From the NCBI GenBank assembly GCA_033032175.1, contig CM065323.1, positions 10,540,001-10,604,000 of the forward strand: DNA of 64,000 nucleotides, read 5' to 3'. The notes under the pieces were generated by a model. It was given only the letters and a program-made list of their open reading frames with translations, made no database searches and was not told the origin of the DNA. Source of the DNA: Saturnia japonica. Lineage: Eukaryota; Arthropoda; Insecta; Lepidoptera; Saturniidae. The position numbers were made by a program, and so were the translations under genes. Shown here one piece after another: positions 12,360 to 23,519 of the stretch (positions are counted from its first letter, which is position 1; each line of letters begins with the position of its first letter).

Positions 12360-13590
12360 TTTTAATTTTTATATGATACAACGTGGACGAAAGCATAAAA
12401 ATTGACAGTGGGAGATAAATTGCAGATGTATGAGGAAAAAAACAGACAAATGGGAACATGTTTGAAAACCGGGAAAATGATACAAGATTACCTCAAAAGT
12501 TATATGTAGCAGAGACAAGATTTCAGTCTAATTAATACACAGGTATAGTACACTGTACCTATAACAATAAAAATATTTAAATTTATTTGAAAACTAGCAA
12601 TAATCCGTCGCCAATTCGTTTGCATTAATTGAGTACAATATAATATTTTATAACAATAAAACAATTATAGCACTCAGGGATAATGTAGATTTTTGTCAGT
12701 AAAATAATTTTGAATCGGATTTCTAATGATATATGTCTCTAATATTTGCTTAGAGAAAGCATGAAAAAAGGTCGCTCACTGGGAAACTCCAGATATATTA
12801 ATACTCTTTTGTTCAAGGCGCTAGGGTTCCAGAAGCGGAGGCCCGTAGCATTTGCCTAGAGAAAAATGTCACCCATCAGGAAACCTAGAAATATTATCTT
12901 TTAAAATATTATTACCTCTTAGCATTTGTTACTTCTACTATTTGGCTATTTCGGCCCTAAGAAAAGGTAATTCAAATAGAAAAGTCCTAAACCTGGCAAA
13001 TCATAAGAACTCTGTTTTTACTTAGATTGATGGTTCTAATAAAGGTTCCATATTAACAATTCCTTTAATGACTTCATTATTTTGTATTGTAAAAATATTA
13101 TATCCCAGATTTCACAATGTGTTCACTGAACTTACTACCTTTACATGCAAATTGAACACAATACGTGCGTACGTACCTGCATAGGTACATATTGTGTTCT
13201 AAATATTTACCGTTCGTATATTATTTGCTTTCATTAAGTGAATGCTTAATTTTGTAAAGATTTTCAGTTCATTTCTCTTTATCGTATATTATTGTAGTGA
13301 TTTTTATTTACGTTTTTTAATTGGTATATTAATGCTTTGTTATTTAAATATAGATAGGTAATTTTATAAGGAAATGTTAATTTAATTTACAGGCCTCGTA
13401 GTACAGTGATAGTAAACCCAACTATTAACCCAAGAGAACGCGAGTTAAATCTGCATAGACCACAATTTGTGTAACAAGCAAGATTGTCAGTTCATGATAT
13501 TCAATATCTATATTCCTTGTTTTCTGTAACCCTGTAACCTTGTATTTTGTATTCTTTCTTTTATTTCCTGATATACATTCTACTTATATA
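12360..13590. other. AT-rich stretch, no gene seen
   Basis: The part just after the duplication (12375-12510) can be read as broken peptide (VGDKLQMYEEKNRQMG) with stops, perhaps an element relic. The rest is low-complexity AT-rich DNA. Confidence 0.4.
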
Positions 13591-14145
13591 AATAAAGGGC
13601 ACTGATCACGAATAGGTATACCTTTAAAACAATTTTTGTCTGTCTGTTTGTATGTCAGGATTTAACTCAAAACGTAAAAACATGTATTCATGAAAATAAA
13701 TTTCATTAATTGTTAACCGATTTTGTTTAAGATTAATTGCCCACGAGAAGTATAGGTATGCCATTCCATAATATATGAACTAAAACAATTGTCCATATAG
13801 ATTACTCGTCCACAGCGCCACCTATCCTACTTTTTTACCTTAAAACTTTTCATGACCGTAGCGAACAAAACCAACAATAATTAGACGCATATCCATCGTT
13901 CGAATCGTAAGTTATGGTCTTGATTAAAGCAATATTAGCTTTTCCAAAAGTTTTCCAGTTTCCCAGATTATTTTTTCTTTTTTCTTTCTCTAAAAACCTT
14001 ATTCAGATGATTACTAACATTAAAAAAACATTAGCCAAATCGATCCAGCCGTTCTCAAATGATGGGCGTACCTAGGGACGACATTTCATTTTTATTTAAG
14101 TAGACTAACGCGAACGAAGTCGCGGGGCGGTTGCTAGTTATTGAT
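13590..14145 (+). mobile_element. Helitron-like or related nonautonomous element
   Basis: It runs from a TTTTTGTCTGTCTGTTTG block to CGCGAACGAAGTCGCGGGGCGG and TTGCTAGTTA. This end is seen in many copies in the window in either orientation. It carries no protein. The left half resembles 28230-28560. Confidence 0.45.
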
Positions 14146-14214
14146 TTCAGATAGCTCTAATAATATAATTATTAGGTATAGTAGTAATCCTTAATTATCA
14201 TTACTAGCGGTCGC

Positions 14215-14460
14215 ACAATGATCGAAAATTGACCAGCGACTCTTTAATCATAGACTATTTTCTGTTTGACATTTGCAGTATGAACTAAACAGTGAATTAA
14301 ATTATATCACTTGCTGTCACTTTTCATTGAGTGAGGATGTCAATATGGGGGGGGGGGGGGGGGGGGGGTCTAAGTTCAATGGCACTGTTCGGGTTAGGAA
14401 TCGCAGTATTAACTTATTTAATTTATATATTAGTATTATATAATTTATATATTTATTAAG
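14215..14460 (+). repeat. Dispersed repeat R8 with a 22-G tract
   Basis: It shares GACTATTTTCTGTTTGACA, TATCACTTGCTGTCACTTTT and TCTAAGTTCAATGGCAC with 50030-50235. Here the middle holds 22 consecutive G (14347-14368) where the other copy reads TTTTGGTGGG. Confidence 0.75.
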
Positions 14461-15039
14461 TTATTTAATTTATATTTATAGATAAATTTTAGCTTTCTGC
14501 ACTCCTTCTCCATATAAAATTTAGCCATGCCAAATCTTACAGACTTCCGCAATATCTACACTTAAAAAGGTTTCCGAAATTTTCTTCTTACGTGGTATTA
14601 ATTTAATGATGATATTTAATGAAGAAACAAAAGTATTCATTCAAATTACTGAATTAGACGAATTTAAAAGAAAAAAACGGAAATGTAATAAAATTTCTGT
14701 AAAATATTATATTATATATAAACCTACCTTGTATTTTATGCTAGTTATTTGTTAAATTTTAAAATTGAACGTATTATTTTGGAACTACTGCCATCTAGGA
14801 GTACTTTAATAGGTTCCAATTAAAATAACCCTCCTGCAGATGGCACTAACTGTTTTTTTACTCGTCTATGAAAAAGTAGGGTGGGTTATTCACTACTTAA
14901 TTAAACTATTTTTGTGTAGAGAGCGTTCTACTGTTCCGTGGTCGTTGATGTCCATAGTTTGTAATTGCGTTATATTTCAACAGCCCTTCAACAGATGTCA
15001 CTGTATTCAATTTTACTGTCAAACCCTAATAATTGAAAC

Positions 15040-15540
15040 TTTTATTAGAGTTCAATTTTAATATATTAGATGGAGTTTATCTACATTACAAAAATGATAA
15101 AGTAGCAGAAATAAATGCGTTGGTGGATTTTAATCAAAGAGCTGTCTTGAAAGTAATTCTGTCAAAATCTAGGCGATATTCTACTGCACAGCTTTACTCT
15201 GCTTGTGAGGTGTTATCACTAAGACAGTTGTTTAAATGCTAATAGGTTTACGTTACGAAACAATTCTGAATGTATTTTTGAAAAAGATAATATTAACAGG
15301 CGTAGTTATATTTGTTTTTTCTCTGCCAAAACATAGGACAAAATATGTAGAAAAACAATACTGGTTCCATAGTTCTAGAATTTGTAACAAAATCATTAAA
15401 AAATATATTTTCATCTAAATAATCACAAATGTAAAATTAAATTGAAAGAATGGATTCTTACACTAAACTATAATGACACTGAACAGCTCTTGTTAGCCAA
15501 TTAATTATGCCTATCATTCAACCTCTCATTTCTTGTAATT
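15040..15540 (+). mobile_element. LINE reverse-transcriptase C-terminal fragment
   Basis: It reads FNQRAVLKVILSKSRRYST, YSACEVLSLRQLF and, in shifted frames, PKHRTKYVEKQYWFHSSRI and KLKEWILTLNYNDTEQLL, the typical tail of a non-LTR polymerase. At least two frame changes make it inactive. A CA-rich microsatellite follows at 15586-15606. Confidence 0.7.
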
Positions 15541-15606
15541 AGAACTTTTCTAACTTACAATCGTCCTTCTATTCATATTTACCCACACACACACACAACA
15601 CACATC

Positions 15607-16280
15607 TCACACACTCTTGTAGCACTCATAAGGTACTTAGTTTATAATAAGTATATTTATTTTTATTAAATATTCATATATTAAAAATAAGTAGATTCTT
15701 ACAGAATAATATTTTGCTGTAATTTTTTACACCGCACGATGACTTTAATTTTTTTCTCTTTATTTATGTTATATTAGAGTTAAAAAAAAATGTTAAACAA
15801 GGTACAGGATCTCTTGCTTTGGGTATCAGGGTATGCTGTATTTGTATTTTCTTTCCTTCTTAAGAAATAAAATGTATTATTTTTATTATATTTAAAATTA
15901 CGTCCAAATTTTTTCCTGCTATTTCGTCAGCTTGTTTTTTCCACAGGTCCTAAGAAGCAGCGCCGACCCTAGCTCTTTACACTTTCACTCGACAAATTGT
16001 ATTTCAGTTTATGTTAAATAAACAATAATTACCAAGTTTTCCAATAATTTAGTTTTATTATAAAACTCAACACTTTATTGAATTTGAATTAAATTAAATT
16101 ATTGATATATATAGAAACCTTATTGCTATACAATGAAATTAGTATTTGGTGTTAAAATAAATAAATAAGAAAATCTTTTACCTATTTAAGCATTGTAATA
16201 ATATAATTAAAAGAAAACATGATATCACGTTCGTTCTATCGATCTCAATTTGAATTAATTTATACATTTAAATATAATTT
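15607..16280. other. AT-rich stretch, no gene seen
   Basis: A pyrimidine tract with CCACAG near 15944 looks like an acceptor, but no supported exon follows. Confidence 0.4.
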
Positions 16281-16284
16281 TGTT

Positions 16285-16560
16285 CACAACTAAGGCGGCC
16301 GCTGCATTCGCCTTATGGTAGGACCATACCTGGTGCAGTTGAAAGACAAAGTCAATTGTGAAACCAGCTGTCGCCTGAGGTCTTTCCGAGCCGTTATGGC
16401 CTGGTGATCTTCAATAAGAGAGCTTATACTTTCCTAAAAGGCCGGCAACGCATCTACGAGCCCTCTGGTGTTGCGGATGTTTGTGGGCGGCGGTGATCAC
16501 TTTCCATTAGGTGCGCCACCGGCCCGTTTGCCCCTTTTTATAATAATAAAAAAAATAACC
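16285..16560 (+). mobile_element. LINE 3' end or SINE ending in an A-rich tail
   Basis: It contains AAGGCCGGCAACGCATCTACG, CCCTCTGGTGTTGCGGATG, GGCGGCGGTGATCACTTTCC and TTTGCCCCTTTTTATAATAA, a 3' end that is very frequent in lepidopteran genomes. Confidence 0.7.
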
Positions 16561-16609
16561 CTAGCCGCATACAGAGGAGTATTATAAGTTTAACATGTGT
16601 CTATGACTT

Positions 16610-16800
16610 GGTTCAGTTTTTTAGTTTGTTTGAAAGGTAACGTGATCGAGAAAGTTCTAAGCTATGATTCAAGACAATCTGTTCAACTGTTTGAAGATTA
16701 TCAGCTCCTTTCTAATTGATGAATGGATGTGAACATCTTTCACAGGTTTGTACGATACAACATTTGGTATTTTATTACTTCAAAGATATTCTATAACATT
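16610..16800 (-). repeat. Dispersed repeat R9, fragment
   Basis: Matches 56680-57000 in the part around CATTTGGTATTTTATTACTTC and GATGAATGGATGT. See the longer copy at 56680. Confidence 0.5.
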
Positions 16801-17304
16801 TTTAAATAGGTATTACAATCTTCATTAACTCATTAACTTCATTCATTAATAAGGTATATAATAGAAAAGTAAGTGATATAAACTGAAAGATTATATAAAA
16901 CTCTAGATGCTCCATAACGTCTTTAAATATTCATCTGTACATAGTAACTTTCTCATCTCACGGTCCATTTCCTGTCCATAGGGGGCGTTGATTAAATTAA
17001 TTTGCATACGACATCCTTATTAATCAGTTTTATATTAGAAGGAGCATTACCGTTTCATTGGAAAACTTATCTATATCAAAATAAAAGTTGCCGGTCCTTT
17101 TTTCTTAGTGAGCTTTGCGAAATTGCACAATGCCTCATGAAAAGTACGGAGCAGTTTATAAATAACCGTGCACAGTCGGTTTCAAATTTCATCGGTTTCA
17201 GTTTCAGTATATGTAGGCGAAAAGAAGAGAATACGCGGGCGATTCTACATCTTGACAGTACGGCAAACATAAGATTTGGCATACACCTTTGTTCTTGAAA
17301 AATA

Positions 17305-17625
17305 TCGTGGTGATCGAGTGGTTTAGAGTTAGACCATCGGAATGTCCCAAGTTAGAACCTAGGTATGCTACCAAAGAATTTTTTAGAATTCACGTACATT
17401 GCAATTGGTGACACTATCAGCTTACAGTGAAGGAAAATATCGCGAGGAAACCGGAACGCTTTAGGAATGTTCTTTGTAGTACTTCCGTATGTGGAAATAA
17501 ATTAAAACTGTGGATTTCTCGGTGCTTTAAATTGCCAAGACCTTGTGGGCTGATGTAACCTATAGCCCCTTGCTATCCTCTGGAGGAGGTATCATTGCCC
17601 GGCAGTGGTACACTTGCAGGCTGGT
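17305..17625 (+). mobile_element. tRNA-headed SINE, family S3
   Basis: It starts with a tRNA-like head (GTGGTGATCGAGTGGTTTAGA as A box, AAGTTAGAACCTAGG as degenerate B box), then GTGACACTATCAGCTTACAG and CTGTGGATTTCTCGGTG. A body fragment of the same family is at 48990-49145. It is not a functional tRNA because the head has no acceptor-stem pairing that I can find. Confidence 0.6.
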
Positions 17626-18117
17626 ATTATTATTATTGGTTCTTGCTTGGATTATCTTCTTGCTATCTCCACGTTATGTTAAAAACTACCTGACCCTCGC
17701 AACTTCGTCTGCCTCATGTAAGAGTGAGAGAAAGGGTTAGAGTAAGTGGGTCGTAGGTACTGTATTATTAGGTGCCGCCCGCCTCCCACATTACTCTGTA
17801 TTAAAAATGCGATTAAAACTGTGATATCTCCGAAGATATTCATTTAAATCAATTAATCATCAGTAAAGGGTAATTTTTTTCAAAATTAAATACTTGTTAT
17901 GAATAACGTATTTATTTCGATAAGGACTTATACCATGTATGTAAAAACACTTTCGAAATTTAATTACATAAGAAAGGTTATATTGAGTAAACCTTAAAAG
18001 ATAGACATATGCTATAGCGTTTTTTTGGAGCTTATTAAGAGAAACAATTCCATCACACACGATTGTTACGTAACTTTAACCATTTACACAACGAACGCAA
18101 TGGAAGCTGTCAAAATT

Positions 18118-18310
18118 TGCCCGTTTTCCAACGTTTTTCATGAATTCTCTGCTCCTATTAGTCTTAGCGTGATGTTATATAGCCTATAGCCTTCCTCGAT
18201 AAATGGGCTGTCTAACACTGAATTATTTTTTCCATTCGAAGAAGTTGTTCCTGAGATTTGCGTGTTTAACCAAACAAACAAACTCTTCAGCTTTATGATA
18301 TTAGTATAGA
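18118..18310 (-). mobile_element. Lep1-type Helitron, 5' end (on -)
   Basis: Read on - it starts TCTATACTAATATCATAAAG, followed by TTTGTTTGTTTGGTTAAAC and GGCTATAGGCTATATAACAT. It lies about 330 bp upstream of the TATA box of the 118-aa gene. Confidence 0.6.
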
Positions 18311-18638
18311 TATCTCGATAATAATAAAAGCTGGTAGTGACTGAATGTAACATAATCTTGTAACTTCAACTTAATTTTAATGTTTGCTAAATAAAATTTT
18401 CACCAATGAAAAGCGTTTCATTATGATAATTTTTAGTATAAATTTAATTTCTGATAATTTTCAGATGTAAAAAATACTTGAGTTTAAATTACAATTCCAA
18501 ACAGGCATAGCATTGAGTGAAAGCTAGTATAGGTACTTTGTGTACTCCGTATTTAATATGTTGTTCTTTATTACTAACAAACTCCGTAGTAAGTTTGTAC
18601 GTTGCCTTAAATGTTTGTTTGTGAATCATTTTTTGTGA

Positions 18639-18671
18639 TATAAAAAGGGATTCCCAGAAGCTTTCGGATAC
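18639..18671 (+). promoter_or_regulatory. TATA box and initiator of the 118-aa gene
   Basis: TATAAAAA at 18639-18646 is followed by ACAGTA, with a likely start A near 18671, 32 bp downstream. The start codon follows 62 bases later with no ATG between. Confidence 0.6.
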
Positions 18672-18732
18672 AGTAATAAAGAAAGGTTTACACAGACTAT
18701 ACGAATCGGACTCGAAAGAAGAAAGTTGAAAA

Positions 18733-18787
18733 ATGAAGTTATTATCTATTTTCTTAGTATTCTCCATTTCTTACTATAAAATAACAG
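18733..18787 (+). CDS. 118-aa protein, exon 1 (signal peptide)
   Basis: The ATG sits in the context GAAAAATGA and opens a hydrophobic 18-codon run that ends ATA ACA G with donor G|GTGAGA at 18788. Intron 1 is 1460 bp and is filled with Helitron-like sequence. Confidence 0.66.
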
Positions 18788-21700
18788 GTGAGAATGCAAG
18801 ATTATTATCTATATAGACAAATAAAATTGAAGTGTCTGTTTGTAATGTCAAAATAAAAGCTTATGAAATTCAACGCATATGAAAGTATATACAATAGGTA
18901 ATTATAACAAAAAACCAATAAAATAAATAATTCTGTGTCTGTCTCTTTCTTCCAGGTAATCGTCGAAACGGTTGGATAGATTTTGACAGAACTTTCACTG
19001 GCAGATAGCTGATAAGGAGTAACTTAGGCTACTTTACAAAAATAATTAAGATCCGCGAAAATAAAAACAATTGGAAAAAACTACGATTTTGGAGGCGCTT
19101 TAATTGCTTACACTGAGTAAACCATAAGAGATATATCAAATTAATGTACTTCATAATTCTAGATCTAAAAAAACCTGCAATAAAGTCACAGAGAACATAT
19201 GTCTATCTACTTAGGATGATCCACAATATGCATTTTTATCTTTAAAATAACCGAGAGAGGGCTAGCACGCGATTTGCGCGTATGCCCAATCGACGACATT
19301 CTGTAATCCACGCGAGCGTAGCCGTGGGCACTACCAGTATATAATATAATTACCGTACTAATACTATAAAGCTCAAGATAATGTTTGTTTGTTTGAACGC
19401 GCCAATCTCTCAAACTACTAGCCAGATTTGAAAAAATATTTTTCCATTTTATAACCTATTTATTGAGGAAGGCTAAAATCTATATAACTTCACGCTATGA
19501 CTCTAAGGAGTAGAGCAGTAGCCATAAACGTCAAGCAATATGACAAGCTCTAGGAGTGTACGGGACGTAAGAACAACGATAGGCTACACGGGTGTGTTGG
19601 CGGCGTGGTGGACATTTGGTCGAATAAATTTAACACGGTTTCTTAGGCACCACCTCATCTCACCGGCCGAGTGTATCACCAGTAGTCTGTCCTGCTATCG
19701 TTGAGTCATCTCCACGAGATGATTATTCTTCCGCCTGCGTATCATCGCGATTAATGCTGGAGCGCCGCGTGACCGCAACGCCACGTGTCCAATCATTTAG
19801 TAGCGAGTGCGCTGCGGGTAGGTCGCAGCGGACACGCATCGATTTGTTGGCATATTTCTCATCAATGTCACTCATCGTATCGCCGTAATAGTATTGCCGT
19901 GTGGAGACGCGATCATAGAGTTGTTATAGAAAGAAGTGGCAGGACGAAAATATAGCAATAGCCGAAGCCGAGGTCCGGTCACTTTGTCACCCTTGTGCGC
20001 CGCAAGTCACCCACGCTTTCGCGGCTGAGTGCCTTAATCGCTCGCCCCCAACCCCATTAAAGCTGTAAATGCCATCAGCGGCTCTGTTTTTGGATAGGTC
20101 CCTTAGGATATGTGTAGTCAGTTCTAAAAAAAAACGATAATAACGCGGCAATAAAGTCACTCTTGGAGATGGTACTTTAGAACATAGCACCGGGAGAATC
20201 AGTTACTCAACTTCACTACGACGCGTGTAAATAAAGTTGTCAATTAGGCTGTTTATTGTACCAGTTCTACTTCATCCGCAAAGGCAATACTCTAGTAGAA
20301 ACAGAGATTATTTACGTTCCAGCTCACCCTTCAACTCCTGAGTTAACCGTATTACGTCAGTTACTTGAACGTCCCGCGAAAACGACGGTTATGATATCAC
20401 CAGAGAAGAGAGGCGATCCAAAAATCAATCCTACTTCGGCCAGGTCTGGTCGCGCAAAACAGTGGGATTTTATAGGTAAGGTACCTTTAATTTTTTATAC
20501 CATGTTTGTATGCCATGTCATGTACTAAATGTGTTTGAACGCAAACAGACATTGTCGAAGATGATTTTTTAAATTATTTATAGGTTAAGCGTTTTACCTC
20601 TATATCCTCTGATGTTTAATGATGAAGCTGTGACACGATGGTAACACGCTAAGCCTAATGGGGGAACTGGCTCTCAAATGCAGCTGCCTGGACACACCTA
20701 TAGATACTTAGTGACAGATTTTAAGCTGAAAGTGTCAGCTACCCAGGTGGTCATTAGAAAATGCCCTACCACGAAAGTGGGGGCACTGTACCTGACGGTA
20801 AGCACAGTAGAGGCTACAAAAAAAATACTATGATCAATTTAGGCCCTAAGAAGGCACTTATAAACCTCAAAACACTACTGCAGGTTTGTAAAATATCCCA
20901 GTCATCGAGAAGAATCGGTAATAAACTCGATCAGATTTATCTTTTTTTCCAACTGTGCAAAAGTATAAATATAATACAAAAATAATAATTTAGTGGATGC
21001 ACAGAGAGGGAGACACTACCAGACATTACTATCATTTACTTAATGAACCAACCTATAATAACCTTTTGACAGTAAAACCTGCTTGAATTGATCCTTGAAC
21101 TTGTTGTCGGCAAATCAGTAATGTGCTTCGGAATCCTTATTATAAAAACCTTACACTATTGCCTAAAAAACTTTTATTGGACCTACTAAGTTTAAAAAAC
21201 GGTACGACTCATTTATCTTTATTTATAGTATTAACATTGTGGTAATCATTGACAAAATCTAGCTTGACTAAGATTTTGCTAATATTCATTACCTAATATA
21301 TCAAGGATGTATTGGGAAGGCAAAATTAAGATACTATATTCCTGTAATTTGTTCTTAAGTGATACGCGAGGTCTCAGGTTGTAAATTGCACGAATTACCC
21401 GCTTTTGTAATATAAATATGGTATCTACATCAGCTGCTAAACCCTAGAGCAAAATACCGTAAGCCATTACACTATGAAAGTAAACGAAGTAGACTTTAGT
21501 ATATAATAAGAATTTTGAACAAAAAAGAAAAGCTACTCCAATGATTTGGAGGAGTTCCCTGGTGTATTTTCGAACTCGATGGTCCAAATGCCAGTGAAAT
21601 TAAAATGGGATCACCCTTGATGTTTCTTCTTTCCAACGAAAAAAGAATCATCTAAAACGCTTTATAAACAAAGATGTTATGACCGCACAATCATAAAAAT

Positions 21701-21930
21701 ACATTCAAATTAAGAACCTCCTTCTTTTTTTTAATTCGGCTAAATAGGCAGAAAAACGACTGCGGAGTCAGGGATTTTAATCTAGAATTTTAATACAATA
21801 TATCAATCCCATTTAAAAAATTAACTTATAACTAAACTAAACATTTTTATTTACAGGAAATGAAAGGCCTTTGATATTTTTAGAAGATTTAATCACCCAG
21901 ATTGAATATGCCGATACGGGTTCTATATGA
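18733..21930 (+). CDS. Unrecognised small secreted protein (spliced, 118 aa)
   Basis: Join 18733-18787, 20248-20475, 21857-21930 gives 357 nt, 118 residues plus stop. Both introns are GT-AG with phase 1 junctions that make Gly19 and Gly95. Residues 1-19 look like a signal peptide (core LLSIFLVFSISYY). The rest has one Cys (Cys20), an aromatic start (LLYQFYFIRKG), a Pro-rich centre, Lys72-Arg73, a basic stretch around SARSGRAK, then QWDFIGNERP and an acidic amphipathic end (LIFLEDLITQIEYA). A TATA box and initiator lie upstream with no ATG in the 62-base leader, A is at -3 of the ATG, and AATAAA follows the stop by 14 bases. I do not recognise the family. It could be a peptide precursor or another secreted protein. 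The exon 2 acceptor (GTCAATTAG) has a weak pyrimidine tract, so an extra exon in intron 1 cannot be excluded. Confidence 0.66.
18895..19345 (+). mobile_element. Helitron-like nonautonomous element H2
   Basis: It runs from CTGTGTCTGTCTCTTTC through GGCGCTTTAATTGCTTACAC to GACGACATTCTGTAATCCAC and CGCGAGCGTAGCCGTGGGCA. A diverged sister copy is at 50290-50790. It lies in intron 1 of the 118-aa gene and has no coding capacity. Confidence 0.6.
19352..19530 (+). mobile_element. Lep1-type Helitron fragment
   Basis: CTAATACTATAAAGCTCAAG, then TGTTTGTTTGTTTGAACGCG and TATTGAGGAAGGCTAAAATC, are diagnostic of the Lep1 5' region. It sits directly after the H2 copy. Confidence 0.6.
19530..20100. repeat. 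GC-richer insertion in intron 1 of the 118-aa gene
   Basis: This stretch is markedly richer in GC and CpG than its surroundings. Its right part (TTTCGCGGCTGAGTGCCTTA, GCTCGCCCCCAA, GGCTCTG) is a dispersed repeat also present at 51755-51850 (+) and about 29560-29630 (-). The left part (19560-19970) is not matched elsewhere in the window. Confidence 0.5.
20248..20475 (+). CDS. 118-aa protein, exon 2 (main body)
   Basis: It codes residues 20-94 plus one base of Gly95, with donor ATAG|GTAAGG at 20476. The acceptor is AG at 20246-20247. The nearby better-looking acceptor CCAG at 20264 is out of phase with exon 1 and runs into a stop. The frame is open for 75 codons with varied amino-acid use, unlike the low-complexity surroundings. 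Confidence 0.72.
20620..20775 (-). mobile_element. SINE family S2 body fragment
   Basis: It contains CACGATGGTAACACGCTAAGCC, CAAATGCAGCTGCC and CATTAGAAAATGCCCTACCAC, shared with the full copies at 32055-32308 and 61912-62160. It is in intron 2 of the 118-aa gene. Confidence 0.65.
20825..21500 (-). mobile_element. LINE 3' region, copy A
   Basis: On - it reads broken polymerase tail (AADVDTIFILQKRVIRAIYN) followed by a 3' untranslated part shared with 24325-25100, including TTTAGTGGATGCACAGAGAG on +. Several stops make it inactive. It is in intron 2 of the 118-aa gene. Confidence 0.7.
21500..21775. repeat. Dispersed repeat R5
   Basis: It runs from AACAAAAAAGAAAAGCTACTCC through GGAGTTCCCTGGTGTATTTTC and CAATGCCAGTGAAATTAAAA-like sequence to an A- and T-rich end. 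Relatives are at 33690-33905 and 61020-61290 (same orientation) and 33060-33260 (opposite). Confidence 0.65.
21857..21930 (+). CDS. 118-aa protein, exon 3 (C-terminus)
   Basis: The acceptor TATTTACAG ends at 21856. The exon completes Gly95 and codes NERPLIFLEDLITQIEYA and the last five residues before TGA. Direct continuation in phase from exon 2, followed at once by a poly(A) signal, is the main support. Confidence 0.68.
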
Positions 21931-21944
21931 TCTCAAACATAACG

Positions 21945-21950
21945 AATAAA
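21945..21950 (+). terminator. Poly(A) signal of the 118-aa gene
   Basis: AATAAA begins 15 bases after the last base of the TGA stop, followed by AT-rich sequence. Confidence 0.6.
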
Positions 21951-22760
21951 ATATAAATTTATCGGACAGTAAAATTATGTATGAATACATTTGTATGATA
22001 AAAAGAATAATGTATTAATTGATTATTGACACTTCTCAAATATTCTTAAATATGTACACATATTCTTAAGTATAATTTAATTAATTATAAATTATTTTAT
22101 ATTACATTATATCCGATTATCCAGTAATGATAATTATAGTTATACAAAAAATACATATAATTGAAACGTTTTCAACCGACATTCATTTTGCATACACTGT
22201 AATATTTATGAGCATAGTTATCAACATAAAAACAACTTTTTATTTATATATTTAAATAAATTAATGATAAAGTTACATAATACTTCATTTCATTTATTAA
22301 AAAATAAATAGTACACGTAAAAATAAACGAAAAGGGATGCGAATTTGGGTAATTTTAATTGCCTAGTTTTTTGAAGTAAAACTTCTTTAGGCGCGACTAG
22401 GGAGTAATTCAGACTTTTTTTCTGACGGAAGTAACGCTTACGTAGTTCCGGTATTCAAAAATAATAATTTGGATTGGTCGTAGGTATATGTCATATACTC
22501 CACGCTTCTTGACTTATACGCCAGTTAGTGGTAAATATCATAATCAATTAGGATTATTTATTTCTAATATTTTCAAACGGATCAATTGTGAATAGCAAAG
22601 TGAATAAAAATTCAATAGTTTAAAAAAAAATTGAAATTGCAAAGTTTTTTGAAAATCTCTAAATATACTTGTTTATTGATTACTTTTGTAATAAATAAAT
22701 TATTAATAAATTTTCTGACGATTGTGACATTCTATAATATTCAATAACAAAAATTTAATC
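21951..22760. other. Very AT-rich stretch, no gene seen
   Basis: Downstream flank of the 118-aa gene. A repeat-like block at 22365-22420 (GAAGTAAAACTTC, GGCGCGACTAGGGAGTAATTC) is the only structured part. Confidence 0.4.
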
Positions 22761-23035
22761 GTTTCAGTGACTATATGCCGTCAACGCCAAAGAAGTTTTA
22801 TTTCAATCGCGCGTAAAGGTTACACGCACACACTTTCTTTTTGTTGTTCGAACCCCCCTCCGGCCCTTGTAACGTATCGTAACGTTTATAAGACCTGCGT
22901 TTTCACATTGCGTTACGTAATACTTGTTTTACCTTACCCCCTATTTCATGTCCCTATGAAAGGACACTATATAATTTATTTGAATACATTACATCGCTTG
23001 GAGAACTTGGAATACTTGACAATATCTATTAAATA
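22760..23035 (+). repeat. Mobile-element fragment related to the MITE at 24679
   Basis: It contains TTGTTGTTCGAACCCCCCTCC and TTGCGTTACGTAATACTTG, which match the inner sequence and right terminus of the 24679-25073 element, but lacks its left terminus. The open frame over it is spurious. Confidence 0.5.
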
Positions 23036-23519
23036 AATTGATTGATAAATTGTATCTAATTAATAATTAACCTTATTATCTTCACAGTCATAACCGTGGG
23101 TAGCCAGTCTTATAAATAAGAAGAAAATATTTCGTTATCCAATAATTATAAGAAAATCTCCAGACGGTGTCCTCTGTCTTAACATTAAAACTACTAAATA
23201 ACCTATTATTTATTCATAACAATTATTTTAATGCGAAAATTCAAACGCATGTTGAAATCTAAGTTACACAGCATCCACACATATTTTCTTATTCAAAACA
23301 GAAGCGAGCAAAAATGAAGTAACATTATACTGGGATTGAAAAGTCTTGACAATTTGTCACTTTTTAAAAATTATTATTAAAGTTGGAGAATATAGGACGA
23401 CCATTACTCAGTCACAAAATAAATATATATAAAAATCTAGCTTTATACAACAAGCGATAACGCTACACGCACACATAAAGGCATACGTACGAGGATCTCG
23501 GATCAAGTCGATATTTTGT

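Noticed and set aside
15586..15606. CRISPR-like or regulatory short repeats
   Set aside because: Simple CA microsatellite; no array structure, and the genome is an animal's.
15940..16015. Exon after CCACAG near 15944
   Set aside because: All frames hit stops quickly or lack a partner exon and donor.
17002..17298. 98-codon open frame on +, with TATAAATA at 17157 and TTTCAGT initiator-like sites near 17200
   Set aside because: Composition is not gene-like, frames overlap on both strands, and no ATG frame or donor follows the promoter-like motif. Too weak to call a promoter.
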